Source of the DNA: Streptomyces sp. FIT100
GTDB lineage: Bacteria; Actinomycetota; Actinomycetes; Streptomycetales; Streptomycetaceae
Assembly (NCBI RefSeq): GCF_024584805.1
Contig: NZ_CP075715.1
Span: forward strand, 7,225,526 to 7,289,525
Length of the DNA stretch: 64,000 nt
Direction: 5' to 3'
Positions 49,258 through 58,261 of this stretch are shown here, piece after piece. A program made the position numbers and the translations under genes. The notes below the pieces were generated by a model that had not been told where the DNA came from, ran no database searches, and saw only the letters and a program-made list of their open reading frames with translations. Numbering within the stretch: position 1 is the stretch's first letter; each line of letters starts with the position of its first letter.

Positions 49258-49833
49258 GTGAGCGCGGCCCTTCCGGCACCGGGGCAGACCCGCAGACTCG
49301 TCCTGTCCGGGCCCCGGGGCGCGGTCGGGCGCTGCCGCGACTTCAGCCGCGCCGCGCTCGCCGACTGGGGGTGGCTGCCGGACAGCGGGGCGGACGTCGA
49401 TCCGTACGCCCGGAGCGAGCCGCCCGGGAAGGCGACCGGGAAGGCGACGGAGAAGGCGCTCGACGACGCGTTGGACGACACCTACGACGAGGCGGACGCC
49501 TACGACGAGGCGGACGACGAGGTGTACGAGGCCGACGAGCGGCTCGCCGTCGCCGAGGACGTCCTCATGGTCGTCTCCGAACTGGTCACCAATGCCTGTC
49601 TGCACACCGAGGGTCCGCAGGAGCTGGTGCTCCACTGCACGCCCGAGCGTCTGCGTATCGAGGTGAGCGACGACAGCCCCGTACCGCCGCGGCCCCGCCC
49701 CCACGCGGACCCCGCCCTCCCCGGCGGCCACGGGCTCGTCGTGCTCGCACGCCTCGCCCGCGCCTGGGGCTCGGTGCCCCGCGGCACCGGCAAGACCGTA
49801 TGGGCGGAGATCGCCGCGCCGCGCCTCCCCTAG
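49258..49833 (+). CDS. RsbW-like kinase with acidic insert
   Basis: 191 residues. HATPase_c_2 core: GAVGRCRDFSRAALADWGW, VAEDVLMVVSELVTNACLHT (N box), IEVSDDSPVPPRP (G1) and PGGHGLVVLARLARAWG (G2). Between the first helix and the N box lies an insert of about 45 residues with acidic repeats (LDDALDDTYDEADAYDEADD). It is paired with the STAS gene directly upstream as a partner-switch module. The stop codon TAG (49831-49833) is formed by the end of an inserted inverted-repeat element, so the native C-terminus may have differed. Confidence 0.92.
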   Translation: MSAALPAPGQTRRLVLSGPRGAVGRCRDFSRAALADWGWLPDSGADVDPYARSEPPGKATGKATEKALDDALDDTYDEADAYDEADDEVYEADERLAVAEDVLMVVSELVTNACLHTEGPQELVLHCTPERLRIEVSDDSPVPPRPRPHADPALPGGHGLVVLARLARAWGSVPRGTGKTVWAEIAAPRLP

Positions 49834-50007
49834 GGCGTGTTGCGAAAGTCCCGTCTGCGCGGCGGCGTCTGGCACGCACGCTCGCGGCGTTGTCGGTCGT
49901 CGGCGCAGCCCGCTGCGCTCTCCTTCCTCCGCCTTGCGATCGCACGCACCAGACGCCGCCGCGCCCGCCCTACGGGCGGACGACGCTACTTTCGCAACAC
50001 GCCCTAG
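49830..50007. mobile_element. MITE-like inverted-repeat element with CTAG ends
   Basis: The terminal repeats TAGGGCGTGTTGCGAAAGT (49831-49849) and ACTTTCGCAACACGCCCTA (49988-50006) are perfectly complementary. CTAG is present at both outer borders (49830-49833 and 50004-50007), consistent with a 4-bp target duplication as in IS5-group elements, or a TA target as in IS630. A second perfect 16-bp pair, GCGCGGCGGCGTCTGG (49857-49872) and CCAGACGCCGCCGCGC (49949-49964), lies inside. There is no transposase gene; the element is about 170 bp. It supplies the stop codon of the kinase gene to its left. Confidence 0.8.
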
Positions 50008-50128
50008 CGGGCGTCCGGGCGTCCGGGGGCGACCGGGCGCCGTCCCGGGTGTCCGGGTGTCCCCCTGGGCACCCCGTGCGAGAGTCGAGAATGAGACAGG
50101 ACGCCGAACGAGCGACACGAGGCCGGCG

Positions 50129-53100
50129 ATGGACGCATCCGCTCACTCACGGGGCCAACCCTCCGAGGCTCACCCGGACCCCCGGTACCCCGGCCGTGCG
50201 GCGGAGGACCCCCGCCCGCCGGCCGCCCTCAGCGAGGAGGGCCTGCGCAAGCTCCTCGCGGGCCTGACGGCCGTGCGCGACGGGGACTTCTCCGCCCGGC
50301 TCCCGGACGACGCCGGGGGCATCATGGGCGAGATCGCCTCGGTCTACAACGGCATGGTCGACCAGCTCTCGCTCGTCACCTCCGAGGTGACCCGGGTCGC
50401 CGTGGAGGTCGGCGGCGAGGGCAGGCTCGGCGGCCACGCCCGCGTCAAGGGCGTCGGCGGTGTCTGGCAGGAGCTCACCACCGGCGTGAACACCATGGCC
50501 GACAACCTCACCTCCCAGGTGCGGTCGATCGCTCAGGTCGCCTCGGCCGTCGCCAGGGGCGACCTCACCCAGAAGATCCGCGTCGACGCCCGCGGCGAGA
50601 TCCTGGAGCTCAAGGAGACCATCAACACGATGGTCGAACGGCTCTCGTCGTTCGCCGAGGAGGTCACCCGGGTCGCCCGCGAGGTCGGCACCGAGGGCGA
50701 CCTCGGCGGCCAGGCGACCGTCCGGGGGGTGTCGGGCACCTGGAAGGACCTCACCGACAACGTCAACTCCATGGCGACCAACCTGACCAACCAGGTCCGC
50801 AACATCGCCCAGGTCACCACCTCCGTCGCGCGCGGCGATCTCACCCGCAAGATCGACGTCGACGCCCGCGGCGAGATCCTGGAGCTCAAGACGACCATCA
50901 ACACGATGGTCGACCAGCTGTCGTCGTTCGCCGCCGAGGTCACCCGCGTCGCCCGCGAGGTCGGCAGCGAGGGCCGGCTCGGCGGCCAGGCCGAGGTCGA
51001 GGGCGTCTCCGGCACCTGGAAACGGCTCACCGAGAACGTCAACGAGCTCGCGGGCAACCTCACCCGCCAGGTCCGCGCCATCGCGGAGGTCACCAGCGCC
51101 GTCGCCGAGGGGGACCTCACCCGGTCCATCACCGTGGACGCGCCCGGCGAGGTCGGCGACCTGAAGGACAACATCAACGCCATGGTCGAGTCGCTGCGCG
51201 CCACCACCCGCGCCAACGAGGAACAGGACTGGCTCAAGACCAACCTGGCCCGGATCTCCGGACTGATGCAGTCGAGCAACGACCTCGAGGGCATCGCCGA
51301 GATCATCATGAACGAGGTGCCGCCGCTCGTCTCGTCCCAGTACGGAGCCTTCTTCCTGGCCGAGGAGGCGGCCGACGGCAGCGGCACCGAGCTCGTCATG
51401 ACCGCCTCGTACGGCGCCCCGGCACCGGAGTCCCGGGCCCCCGCGCCGCCCGCCCGCATCCGGCTCGGCGAGTCCCTCGTCGGCCAGGCCGCGCTGAGCC
51501 GCCGCACCATCGCCGTCGACGATCTGCCGCCCGGCTTCGTCACCATCTCCTCCGGTCTCGGGGCCGGCGCCCCGGCCGCCCTGATCGTGCTGCCGATCGT
51601 GGTCGAGGAGCAGGTGCTCGGCGCGGTCGAGCTCGCCGCGCTGCGCCCCTTCGCCCGGACCCACCGCGACTTCCTGGAGCGGTTCATCGAGATGGTCGGC
51701 GTCAACGTCAGCTCGCTCATCGCCCACACCCGCACCGATGAACTGCTCGAACAGTCCCAGCGGCTCACGGCCGAACTGCGCGCCCGCTCCCAGGAGTTGC
51801 AGGCGCGTCAGGAGGAGCTCCAGCGCTCCAACGCCGAGCTGGCCGAGAAGGCGGCCCTGCTAGCCGACCGCAACCGCGACATCGAGCGGAAGAACCTGGA
51901 GATCGAGCAGGGCCGGGAGGAGCTGGAGGAGCGGGCCAAGCAGCTCTCGCGCACCTCGATGTACAAGTCGGAGTTCCTCGCCAACATGAGCCACGAGCTG
52001 CGCACCCCGCTCAACAGCCTGCTCATCCTGGCCCAGCTGCTCGCCCAGAACCCCGACGGCAATCTGTCGGAGAAGCAGGTCGACTACGCGGAGGTCATCC
52101 ACTCCGCCGGTTCGGACCTGCTCCAGCTGATCAACGACATCCTCGACCTGTCCAAGGTCGAGGCGGGCAAGATGGACGTCCACCGCGAGCGGTTCCCGCT
52201 CCAGCGGCTGCTGGAGTACGTCGAGATGACCTTCCGGCCGCTGGCCGGCGAGCGCAACCTGGACTTCGAGGTGGTCACCGCCGAGGACGTGCCCGACGAG
52301 ATCATGACCGACGAGACCCGGCTCCGGCAGGTGCTGCGCAATCTGCTCTCCAACGCCGTGAAGTTCACCGAGTCGGGCGGCGTGGAGCTGCGGGTCGAGC
52401 ACGCCGCCGGCGCCGAACTGCCCCCGCAGCTGCGGGGTGTGCCGGTCGTCGCGTTCCGGATCAAGGACACCGGGGTCGGGATCGCGCCGGAGCATCTGGA
52501 GTCCATCTTCGGCGCGTTCCAGCAGGGCGCGGTGACCACGGGGCGGCGCTACGGCGGCACCGGCCTCGGTCTGTCGATCAGCCGCGAACTCGCCCAGCTC
52601 CTCAGCGGGGTCATCGTCGCCGAGAGCCGTCCCGGCGAGGGCAGCGTCTTCACCTTCTACGTGCCCGTCGGCGGCGAGCTGCCCGAGCAGCCGCCGCCGG
52701 GGCTCGCCGCACGGGCGCGCGCCGCCGGCCCGAGTGCCGCCGCCGGCCCGCACGGGACCGCTCAGGGACAGCGGCAGGGGCGGAACGGATCCCTGGCCGG
52801 GCGCGTGGTGCTCGTCATCGACGACGACGACCGGAACGTGTACGCCGTCACCGAGATCCTGGAGGCGGAGGGCGTCCGCGTCCTCACGGCCGACGACGGC
52901 CGCTCCGGCATCGAACTGCTCACCGCCCACCCGGACGTCGACCTCATCGTGATGGACGTGATGATGCCCGGCATGGACGGCTACCACGCCACAGCCGCCA
53001 TCAGGAAGCTGCCGAGGTCCGCCGCCGTGCCCGTCATCGTGGTCACCGCCAAGGCGATGCCGGGGGACCGGGCCAAGAGCCTCGCCGCCGGGGCCAACGA

Positions 53101-53167
53101 CTACATCACCAAGCCGGTCGACGCGTACGACCTCGTCGCACGGGTGCGCAAGTGGCTCCAGCGCTGA
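50129..53167 (+). CDS. Cytoplasmic hybrid histidine kinase with HAMP array
   Basis: 1012 residues. Four to five HAMP-like units of about 92 residues (repeats of QVASAVARGDLTQKI..., ILELKETINTMVERLSSFA, EVTRVAREVG) lead to a GAF domain (YGAFFLAEEA, IVLPIVVEEQVLGAVELA), a coiled coil (LRARSQELQARQEELQRSNAELAEKAALL), a HisKA domain with SEFLANMSHELRTPLNSLL, HATPase boxes (LRNLLSNAVKFTESGG, IKDTGVGI, GGTGLGLSISREL) and a C-terminal receiver (VIDDDDRNVYAVTEIL, DLIVMDVMMPGMDGY, VVTAKAMPGD, ITKPV). There is no membrane segment. The layout resembles osmosensing hybrid kinases of streptomycetes (OsaA type) and group III fungal kinases. It lies in the sigma/anti-sigma region. Confidence 0.95.
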   Translation: MDASAHSRGQPSEAHPDPRYPGRAAEDPRPPAALSEEGLRKLLAGLTAVRDGDFSARLPDDAGGIMGEIASVYNGMVDQLSLVTSEVTRVAVEVGGEGRLGGHARVKGVGGVWQELTTGVNTMADNLTSQVRSIAQVASAVARGDLTQKIRVDARGEILELKETINTMVERLSSFAEEVTRVAREVGTEGDLGGQATVRGVSGTWKDLTDNVNSMATNLTNQVRNIAQVTTSVARGDLTRKIDVDARGEILELKTTINTMVDQLSSFAAEVTRVAREVGSEGRLGGQAEVEGVSGTWKRLTENVNELAGNLTRQVRAIAEVTSAVAEGDLTRSITVDAPGEVGDLKDNINAMVESLRATTRANEEQDWLKTNLARISGLMQSSNDLEGIAEIIMNEVPPLVSSQYGAFFLAEEAADGSGTELVMTASYGAPAPESRAPAPPARIRLGESLVGQAALSRRTIAVDDLPPGFVTISSGLGAGAPAALIVLPIVVEEQVLGAVELAALRPFARTHRDFLERFIEMVGVNVSSLIAHTRTDELLEQSQRLTAELRARSQELQARQEELQRSNAELAEKAALLADRNRDIERKNLEIEQGREELEERAKQLSRTSMYKSEFLANMSHELRTPLNSLLILAQLLAQNPDGNLSEKQVDYAEVIHSAGSDLLQLINDILDLSKVEAGKMDVHRERFPLQRLLEYVEMTFRPLAGERNLDFEVVTAEDVPDEIMTDETRLRQVLRNLLSNAVKFTESGGVELRVEHAAGAELPPQLRGVPVVAFRIKDTGVGIAPEHLESIFGAFQQGAVTTGRRYGGTGLGLSISRELAQLLSGVIVAESRPGEGSVFTFYVPVGGELPEQPPPGLAARARAAGPSAAAGPHGTAQGQRQGRNGSLAGRVVLVIDDDDRNVYAVTEILEAEGVRVLTADDGRSGIELLTAHPDVDLIVMDVMMPGMDGYHATAAIRKLPRSAAVPVIVVTAKAMPGDRAKSLAAGANDYITKPVDAYDLVARVRKWLQR

Positions 53168-53203
53168 GCCCGGGCAGGCATGGCACGCGTGGCACGCGTG
53201 GCA

Positions 53204-53245
53204 GGGGCAGGGGCAGGGGCAGGGGCAGGGGCAGGGGCAGGGGCA
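53204..53245. repeat. GGGGCA hexanucleotide repeat
   Basis: Seven perfect tandem copies of GGGGCA between the convergent stops of the hybrid kinase and the phosphatase. The G-tetrads on one strand could form a G-quadruplex in the 3' UTR. Confidence 0.95.
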
Positions 53246-53264
53246 GCGGGCCCGGGAGGCGTGC

Positions 53265-55652
53265 TCAGGAGACGCGTACGACCACCAGGCTGGTGTCGTC
53301 GTCCGTGTCTCCGGTTACGGACGCCAGCAGCCGGTCCGTACGCTCGTCCAGGCCCCCGCGCCCGAGGCGCTCGGCCGCCCTCCGCAGGCCCGCGAGGCTC
53401 TCGTCGAGCCCTGTGTGGCGGCGTTCCACCAGCCCGTCGGTGTACAGCATCAGCGTGTCCCCGGGGGCCAGCGGCGTCACCCGCTGCGCGTACTCGGCCG
53501 AGGGCACCGCGCCCAGCAGGATGTTGCGCGGCGGATCGAGGAAACGCGCCCGCGCGTCACGGAGCAGGAGCGGCGGCAGATGCCCGGCGCTGGCCCAGCA
53601 CAGCGAGCGTTCCGCCGGGTCGTACAGGGCGCAGACGGCAGTGGCGGTCGGATGCCCGTGCGTGTGCAGCGTGACCTCGTTCAGCAGACTCATCAGCCGG
53701 GCGGGGGAGTGGCCGGTGAACGCGAGCCCGCGCAGCGCGTTGCGCAGCGCGACCATGCCCGTCACCGAGTCGATGCCGTGCCCCGCGATGTCGCCGACGG
53801 CGACCAGCACCCGTCCGCCGGGCAGCGGCAGCACGTCGTACCAGTCGCCGCCCACCCGGTACTCCTCGGCCGCCGGCCGGTAGCGGGCGGCCACCTCCAG
53901 GCCGTGGAGGCGCTGGAGCACGGGCACTTCGGGGACGATCGCCTGCTGCAATTGAACGACCAGCTGATGGCGCAGCGCCGCCTGGGTCTGGGCGGCGGTC
54001 AGCCGGTCGTAGGTGGCGCTGAGCGCGATCTCGGTGTGGTGCTGGGCCGAGACGTCCTGGTACACGCCGGTGATCCCGGTGAGCACCCCGCCCGTCAGCA
54101 GCGGCTCTGCCGCGATGCGGACATGGCGCAGCCCGCCGTCCTCGCGGACCACGCGGACCACGGTGTGCGCGCCGTGCCGGCGCTCGGTGAGCTCCGTCAG
54201 CAGATCGTGCAGCTTGTCGGTCTCGTCCCGGTGCAGCTGCGGCGCAAGACGGCGCAGCGGCACCGCGGGGGCCGCCGGGTCGAGACCGAAGATGCGGTAC
54301 GCCTGCTCGCTCCACCGGGAGGTGCCCGCGATCAGGTCGTCCTCGAACGCCGCCAGGTTCTCCAGCCGGCCGAGCACCCGGGTGAGCGACATCAGAGGGT
54401 CGGTGGCGCCGTGCCAGAGCACGACCGTCCTGCCCGGGCCGACGGGCAGCACCCGCACGTCGTGGAGCGGGTCGGGGTCCCCCGCCCGGTGCACGACCGG
54501 CAGCCGGGCCTCCCGCCGCGGCGCCGCCGACTCGCGCGCCGCCCGGGCCAGCTGGGCGAGGTCGGCGGACACGGCGGGGAAGACCTGGGCCAGCGGACGG
54601 CCGGCCGTGCCGTGCGTACGGCCCGCCGAGTCGAGCGCGGGCCGGTTGAGGTGCTCGACGTGGAGGGCCCCGTTCTCGGGGTCGGCGCGCAGCGACATCG
54701 CCGGGTGGGTGAGCTGGTCGAGGAGCGGGGCGAGTACGGCGGGCTCCGCCGGATCGGCGCCGCCCGCGTCAAGGATCCGGGCGGCCGGGACCGCCAGGCC
54801 CATCAGGGCGCGCTGCACCGGCTCGTCCAGCTCGCGGGGGCCGGGCCAGTCGGCGAGGGCGAGCCCCGTCACCGCGCCGCGCTGCCGCAGCGGGAGCACG
54901 GCACGGGCGGCGTCAGGGGCGGGGCCGGGCAGCCGCTCGCCGTCGCCGGGGCCGGCGGGCAGCCAGGCGGGGGCGGCCTCCGTCAGCACCCGGTGCAGGG
55001 GGCTGTGCGCCCCGGGGGGCACCCAGCGCCAGTGGGCGGCCTCCAGCGGGCTCACCCCGGCCTGTCCGGCGAGCTCCAGACAGTCCGTCTCCGTACGCCG
55101 GAACAGCCACAGCCCGCGCACACCGAGCGGCCGCAGCCCTCCGTCCAGCAGGGTCTCGGCCACCTCGTCGACCGTGCCGCCGGTCTGCGCGGCGGCCTCG
55201 GCCGCCGCCTCGGTCAGGCGCGCCCGGCGTGCGTCCGTACGCTCCTGGTCCACGTCGATGTCCGCGGCCTCGTCCACGCCGACGTCCGCGGTCCCGTCCG
55301 CGTCCGCAGCCGCGTCCGCAGCCGCAGCCGCGTCCTCGTCCGCGGCGGCCTCCCCCAGGTCCGCGGCCATCGCCAAGGGGGACAGGCCGGCCGTCCCCGA
55401 GGCGCCGTTGACGATGTCGGCGGCGAGGTCCTCCGGGGCGATGCCGGTGGTCTCCGCCAGCTGGGCGAGGTGGTCCACGGCGTCGGCGGGGGTGAGCGAG
55501 AGCTGCGCGACGAGCACGCCCGATGCCAGGTCGAGCAGATGGCGGCGGGCGAGGTCACGGCGCAGGGCCGCGAGTTCCGCGGTGAGCTGGGTGACCGCGG
55601 CGGCCAGCTGGTCGCGCCCCGGTGCGTCCCGACCTCGATCGGACGTGGTCAT
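53265..55652 (-). CDS. ANTAR/GAF/PAS/SpoIIE-type serine phosphatase
   Basis: 795 residues. The N-terminus is ANTAR-like (LAALRRDLARRHLLDLASGVLVAQLSLTPADAVDHLAQLAETTG). An Ala/Asp-rich linker, a GAF-like domain (LGVRGLWLFRRTETDCLELAG, ARAVLPLRQRGAVTGLALADW), a PAS fold (RWSEQAYRIFGLDPAAPAVPL with a PAC segment) and a PP2C/SpoIIE domain follow: GGDWYDVLPLPGGRVLVAVGDIAGHGIDSVTGM, AGHLPPLLL, LYTDGLVERR, DDDTSLVVVRVS. It likely dephosphorylates the STAS antagonist nearby. GGAG five bases before the ATG. A SigB-type promoter match lies 80 bp upstream. Confidence 0.95.
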   Translation of the reverse strand: MTTSDRGRDAPGRDQLAAAVTQLTAELAALRRDLARRHLLDLASGVLVAQLSLTPADAVDHLAQLAETTGIAPEDLAADIVNGASGTAGLSPLAMAADLGEAAADEDAAAAADAAADADGTADVGVDEAADIDVDQERTDARRARLTEAAAEAAAQTGGTVDEVAETLLDGGLRPLGVRGLWLFRRTETDCLELAGQAGVSPLEAAHWRWVPPGAHSPLHRVLTEAAPAWLPAGPGDGERLPGPAPDAARAVLPLRQRGAVTGLALADWPGPRELDEPVQRALMGLAVPAARILDAGGADPAEPAVLAPLLDQLTHPAMSLRADPENGALHVEHLNRPALDSAGRTHGTAGRPLAQVFPAVSADLAQLARAARESAAPRREARLPVVHRAGDPDPLHDVRVLPVGPGRTVVLWHGATDPLMSLTRVLGRLENLAAFEDDLIAGTSRWSEQAYRIFGLDPAAPAVPLRRLAPQLHRDETDKLHDLLTELTERRHGAHTVVRVVREDGGLRHVRIAAEPLLTGGVLTGITGVYQDVSAQHHTEIALSATYDRLTAAQTQAALRHQLVVQLQQAIVPEVPVLQRLHGLEVAARYRPAAEEYRVGGDWYDVLPLPGGRVLVAVGDIAGHGIDSVTGMVALRNALRGLAFTGHSPARLMSLLNEVTLHTHGHPTATAVCALYDPAERSLCWASAGHLPPLLLRDARARFLDPPRNILLGAVPSAEYAQRVTPLAPGDTLMLYTDGLVERRHTGLDESLAGLRRAAERLGRGGLDERTDRLLASVTGDTDDDTSLVVVRVS

Positions 55653-55709
55653 CTCGTCTCCAGCGTGCGCACCGGATCCCAGCCGTGCAATCCAAGGATC
55701 CGTCGCTTT

Positions 55710-55756
55710 CCGGAATTCCGGAATTCCGGGGATACCCGGCCGCGATCGGGGCAGAC
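55710..55756 (-). promoter_or_regulatory. SigB-type promoter and 20-bp palindrome upstream of the phosphatase
   Basis: On the minus strand GTCT (55756-55753), 15 bases and GGGTAT (55737-55732) fit the GNNT-N14-16-GGGTAC/T pattern of Streptomyces SigB. Immediately downstream, over the expected transcription start, lies the perfect 20-bp palindrome CCGGAATTCCGGAATTCCGG (55710-55729), a likely operator. Confidence 0.65.
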
Positions 55757-55792
55757 GGGATGACGCAGGAAGCAGGGAAGGGAGAGACAGTC

Positions 55793-56218
55793 ATGACCGA
55801 GCTCGTGAAGGACGTGATGACGCCCGGAGTGCGGACGCTGCCTCCCGACGCGTCACTCGTCGAGGCCGCCAGGCTGATGCGGGACCAGGACATCGGCGAT
55901 GTCATCGTCGCCGACGATCAGCGGCTCCTCGGCATGCTGACCGATCGCGACATCGCCGTACGGTCCGTGGCCATGGGGCACGACCCGCACATCATGCCCG
56001 TCCGCTCCGTGTGCACACCGGACGTCGTCACGGTCCGTCCGGAGCAGGACACGGAGGAGGCGGCCAGGCTGATGCGGGTGCACATGGTGCGCCGGCTCGC
56101 GGTCGTCGAGGACGGCCAGCCGCGCGGCATCGTCACCCTCGGTGATCTGGCGAGGGCGAGGGAACCGCGCTCGGCGCTCGCCGACATCTGCTCGGGCCCG
56201 CCGAACAGCGGCGCGTGA
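55793..56218 (+). CDS. CBS-pair protein
   Basis: 141 residues. Two CBS motifs: VKDVMTPGVRTLPPDASLVEAARLMRDQDIGDVIVADDQRLLGMLTDRDI and VCTPDVVTVRPEQDTEEAARLMRVHMVRRLAVVEDGQPRGIVTLGDLA. Such proteins bind adenine nucleotides and report energy state. GGAG eight bases before the ATG at 55793. It is divergent from the phosphatase. Confidence 0.95.
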   Translation: MTELVKDVMTPGVRTLPPDASLVEAARLMRDQDIGDVIVADDQRLLGMLTDRDIAVRSVAMGHDPHIMPVRSVCTPDVVTVRPEQDTEEAARLMRVHMVRRLAVVEDGQPRGIVTLGDLARAREPRSALADICSGPPNSGA

Positions 56219-56286
56219 CGCATGACGCGTGACGAGTGACCGGGCACGAGGCGGACGCGGTGGACGCGCACGGTGACGCCGTGCCG

Positions 56287-56637
56287 TCACATATGGCCGT
56301 TCGCGTAGTGCTCCTCGATGAGGCGCAGCGACGCCACGTCCTCGTCGTCCCGTCCGCTCTCGAAGCAGGGCGAGCCTTTGATCTGCTGCCTGGTGGCATC
56401 CACGTACACCGTCCGGCTCGCCTCGTCGACGCGGGAGACCTCGTCCGCGGGAACCGCCACCCGGTGTCCGAAGATCCACGGCCCGGTGTCCACCACGAGA
56501 TACGTCCTGCCGACGTCCTCGGTGTGCCGGTCGACTTTTCCGACGCTGCCGTCGGTCGCCTCGACCCGGTACCCGACGAGCTGCGCCCCCGGTGTGCCCC
56601 CTGCGGATCCGGGAAGGCCCCGGTTTCCTGCACCCAT
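56287..56637 (-). CDS. PRC-barrel domain protein
   Basis: 116 residues. GAQLVGYRVEATDGSVGKVDRHTEDVGRTYLVVDTGPWIFGHRVAVPADEVSRVDEASRTVYVDATRQQI is a PRC-barrel (here of the WIFGHRVAVPADEV stress type). The conserved tail ends in IEEHYANGHM. AAGGA eight bases upstream of the ATG. It is divergent from the Rho-N-like gene with a 50-bp gap. These proteins are frequent members of osmotic-stress regulons; the molecular role is unknown. Confidence 0.92.
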   Translation of the reverse strand: MGAGNRGLPGSAGGTPGAQLVGYRVEATDGSVGKVDRHTEDVGRTYLVVDTGPWIFGHRVAVPADEVSRVDEASRTVYVDATRQQIKGSPCFESGRDDEDVASLRLIEEHYANGHM

Positions 56638-56687
56638 GGCGACGTTCCTTCCTCTGTCGCTGCGGCTTTCCGAAAGGAGTAACAACG

Positions 56688-57011
56688 ATGCCCCGTGGAT
56701 CCAGTCCCAAGCGCGAACGCCAGTACGAGCACATCAAGGAGAGCGCGCTGGAACGCGGCGAGAGCCGCAGGCGCGCGGAGGAGATCGCTGCGCGCACGGT
56801 CAACAAGGAACGCGCGCAGAAGGGCGAGTCCAGGACCGCGAGCCGGACCTCCGTCGAGGACATGCCACCGTCGAAGCGCGGCGGCCGGCATTCCCACAAG
56901 GGCGCACAGGGCCCGACCTACGACCAGCTCTACGCGGAGGCCAAGAGCCGCCACATCGAAGGCCGTTCGAAGATGAACAAGACCGAGCTCGCCCGCGAAC
57001 TCGGCTACTGA
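56688..57011 (+). CDS. Small basic protein with C-terminal Rho-N/LEM-like motif
   Basis: 107 residues. MPRGSSPKRERQYEHIKESALERGESRRRAEEIAARTVNKERAQKG is a highly charged helical N-terminus; TYDQLYAEAKSRHIEGRSKMNKTELARELGY is a Rho-N-like helix-extended-helix nucleic-acid-binding motif. Homologues are often annotated as plasmid stabilization proteins, without experimental basis here. GAAAGGAG precedes the ATG. Confidence 0.88.
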   Translation: MPRGSSPKRERQYEHIKESALERGESRRRAEEIAARTVNKERAQKGESRTASRTSVEDMPPSKRGGRHSHKGAQGPTYDQLYAEAKSRHIEGRSKMNKTELARELGY

Positions 57012-57044
57012 CCGGCCCGAACCGGACCACTGACCGCCCGCGGC

Positions 57045-57090
57045 GACCCGGCCGGGACACGACCCGGCCGGGACACGACCCGGCCGGGAC
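57045..57090. repeat. 16-bp repeat of palindromes, probable terminator
   Basis: GACCCGGCCGGGACAC occurs at 57045-57060 and 57061-57076, with a third copy truncated at 57090. Each contains the palindrome CCCGGCCGGG, so the transcript can form alternative stems. It lies in the 285-bp gap between convergent genes; nothing else is seen there. Confidence 0.85.
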
Positions 57091-57296
57091 GGCCATTCGT
57101 CACAACGGCGGGCATCCGGCGCCCTCGGGCTCCTGGCCCCCTGGCCGCCGTAGCCGCGGCGGCGGCCCTGTGGGGCCCGGCGGTTCCCTGCCCGGGGCCA
57201 AGGCGCCGCGCGTGCTGAGCGTGTCGCTGCGGAGGCGGAGGCGGCTGGCCGGCGCTGCCGGCGGCGGTCGGGGCGCGCGTGTGGTCCATCCCCGTG

Positions 57297-58184
57297 CTAC
57301 GCCGCGCCCTGCTGCGCCTCGTCCTCCGCGAGGAGCGCAGCCCGGAGCTGGTCCAGGACCCGCGCCAGCAGGCGCGAGACGTGCATCTGGGAGATGCCCA
57401 GCCGGTCCCCGATCTCCGACTGCGTCAGCTCGTCCCCGAAGCGCAGCGACAGAATCGTCCGCTCCCGCTCCGGCAGCGTCGCGATCACCGGCTTCAGGCA
57501 CTCCAGGCACTCGACGACGTCCAGCGCCGGGTCCTCCGCGCCCAGCCGGCGGGCGAGCCCGCCGGGAGGCTCGTCGTCCTCCAGGGGCTCGATGGAGCGG
57601 GCCACATAGCCGTTGGCGGCCCGCTGGCCCTCCACGACCTCCGCGTCCGTGACGCCGAGCCGGTCGGCGAGTTCGGCCGCGGTGGGGGCGCGTCCCAGGT
57701 CCTGCTCCAGGGTGTCGAACGCCTTCGCGAGATCGAGCCGGAGCTCCTGGAGCCGCCGCGGCACGCGGACGGCCCAGCTGGTGTCGCGGAAGAAGCGCTT
57801 GATCTCGCCGACGACGGTGGGCAGCGCGAAGGAGGTGAACTCGACCTCGCGCTCCACGTCGAAGCGGTTGATGGCCTTGATCAGGCCGACCGTGCCGACC
57901 TGGACGATGTCCTCCATGGGTTCGCTGCGGCCGCGGAACCGGCCGGCGGCGAACCGCACGAGGCTCATGTTGAGCTCCACCAGCGTGTTGCGGACGTAGG
58001 AGTACTCCGGCGTCCCCTCCTCCAGCGTGCGCAGCCGCCGGAACAGGACGACCGACAGGGAGCGGGCGTCCATCGGGCTGATGGTGCGGGGGTCCGGTAT
58101 CTCGGGGAGGCCGTCCGGTGCCGCCGACCGCTCCCGCGGGGCGGCACGGACGGTGGGTTCACGGGCGAGCGGCGAGCTGGACAT
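57297..58184 (-). CDS. SigB/SigF/SigG-family RNA polymerase sigma factor
   Basis: 295 residues. Region 2 is LVRFAAGRFRGRSEPMEDIVQVGTVGLIKAINRFDVEREVEFTSFALPTVVGEIKRFFRDTSWAVRVPRRLQEL. Region 3 is KAFDTLEQDLGRAPTAAELADRLGV. Region 4 is LPERERTILSLRFGDELTQSEIGDRLGISQMHVSRLLARVLDQLR. This is the group 3 stress/sporulation family controlled by RsbW-like anti-sigma factors. GAAGGAG four bases before the ATG. A SigB-type promoter match lies 78 bp upstream, suggesting autoregulation. The anti-sigma factor may be one of the RsbW-like proteins at 38.1 or 49.3 kb or lie elsewhere. Confidence 0.96.
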   Translation of the reverse strand: MSSSPLAREPTVRAAPRERSAAPDGLPEIPDPRTISPMDARSLSVVLFRRLRTLEEGTPEYSYVRNTLVELNMSLVRFAAGRFRGRSEPMEDIVQVGTVGLIKAINRFDVEREVEFTSFALPTVVGEIKRFFRDTSWAVRVPRRLQELRLDLAKAFDTLEQDLGRAPTAAELADRLGVTDAEVVEGQRAANGYVARSIEPLEDDEPPGGLARRLGAEDPALDVVECLECLKPVIATLPERERTILSLRFGDELTQSEIGDRLGISQMHVSRLLARVLDQLRAALLAEDEAQQGAA

Positions 58185-58261
58185 GAGGCTCCTTCGACGG
58201 CGGTGGACGTGGCCTGCGCCGTGGTGACGGCGGGGTCCGTCGGCCGAGCTTCATCCCGTTG

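Noticed and set aside
49831..50006. Inverted repeat as a simple transcription terminator
   Set aside because: The arms are about 140 bp apart with nested second arms and CTAG borders, which fits an insertion element better than a terminator.
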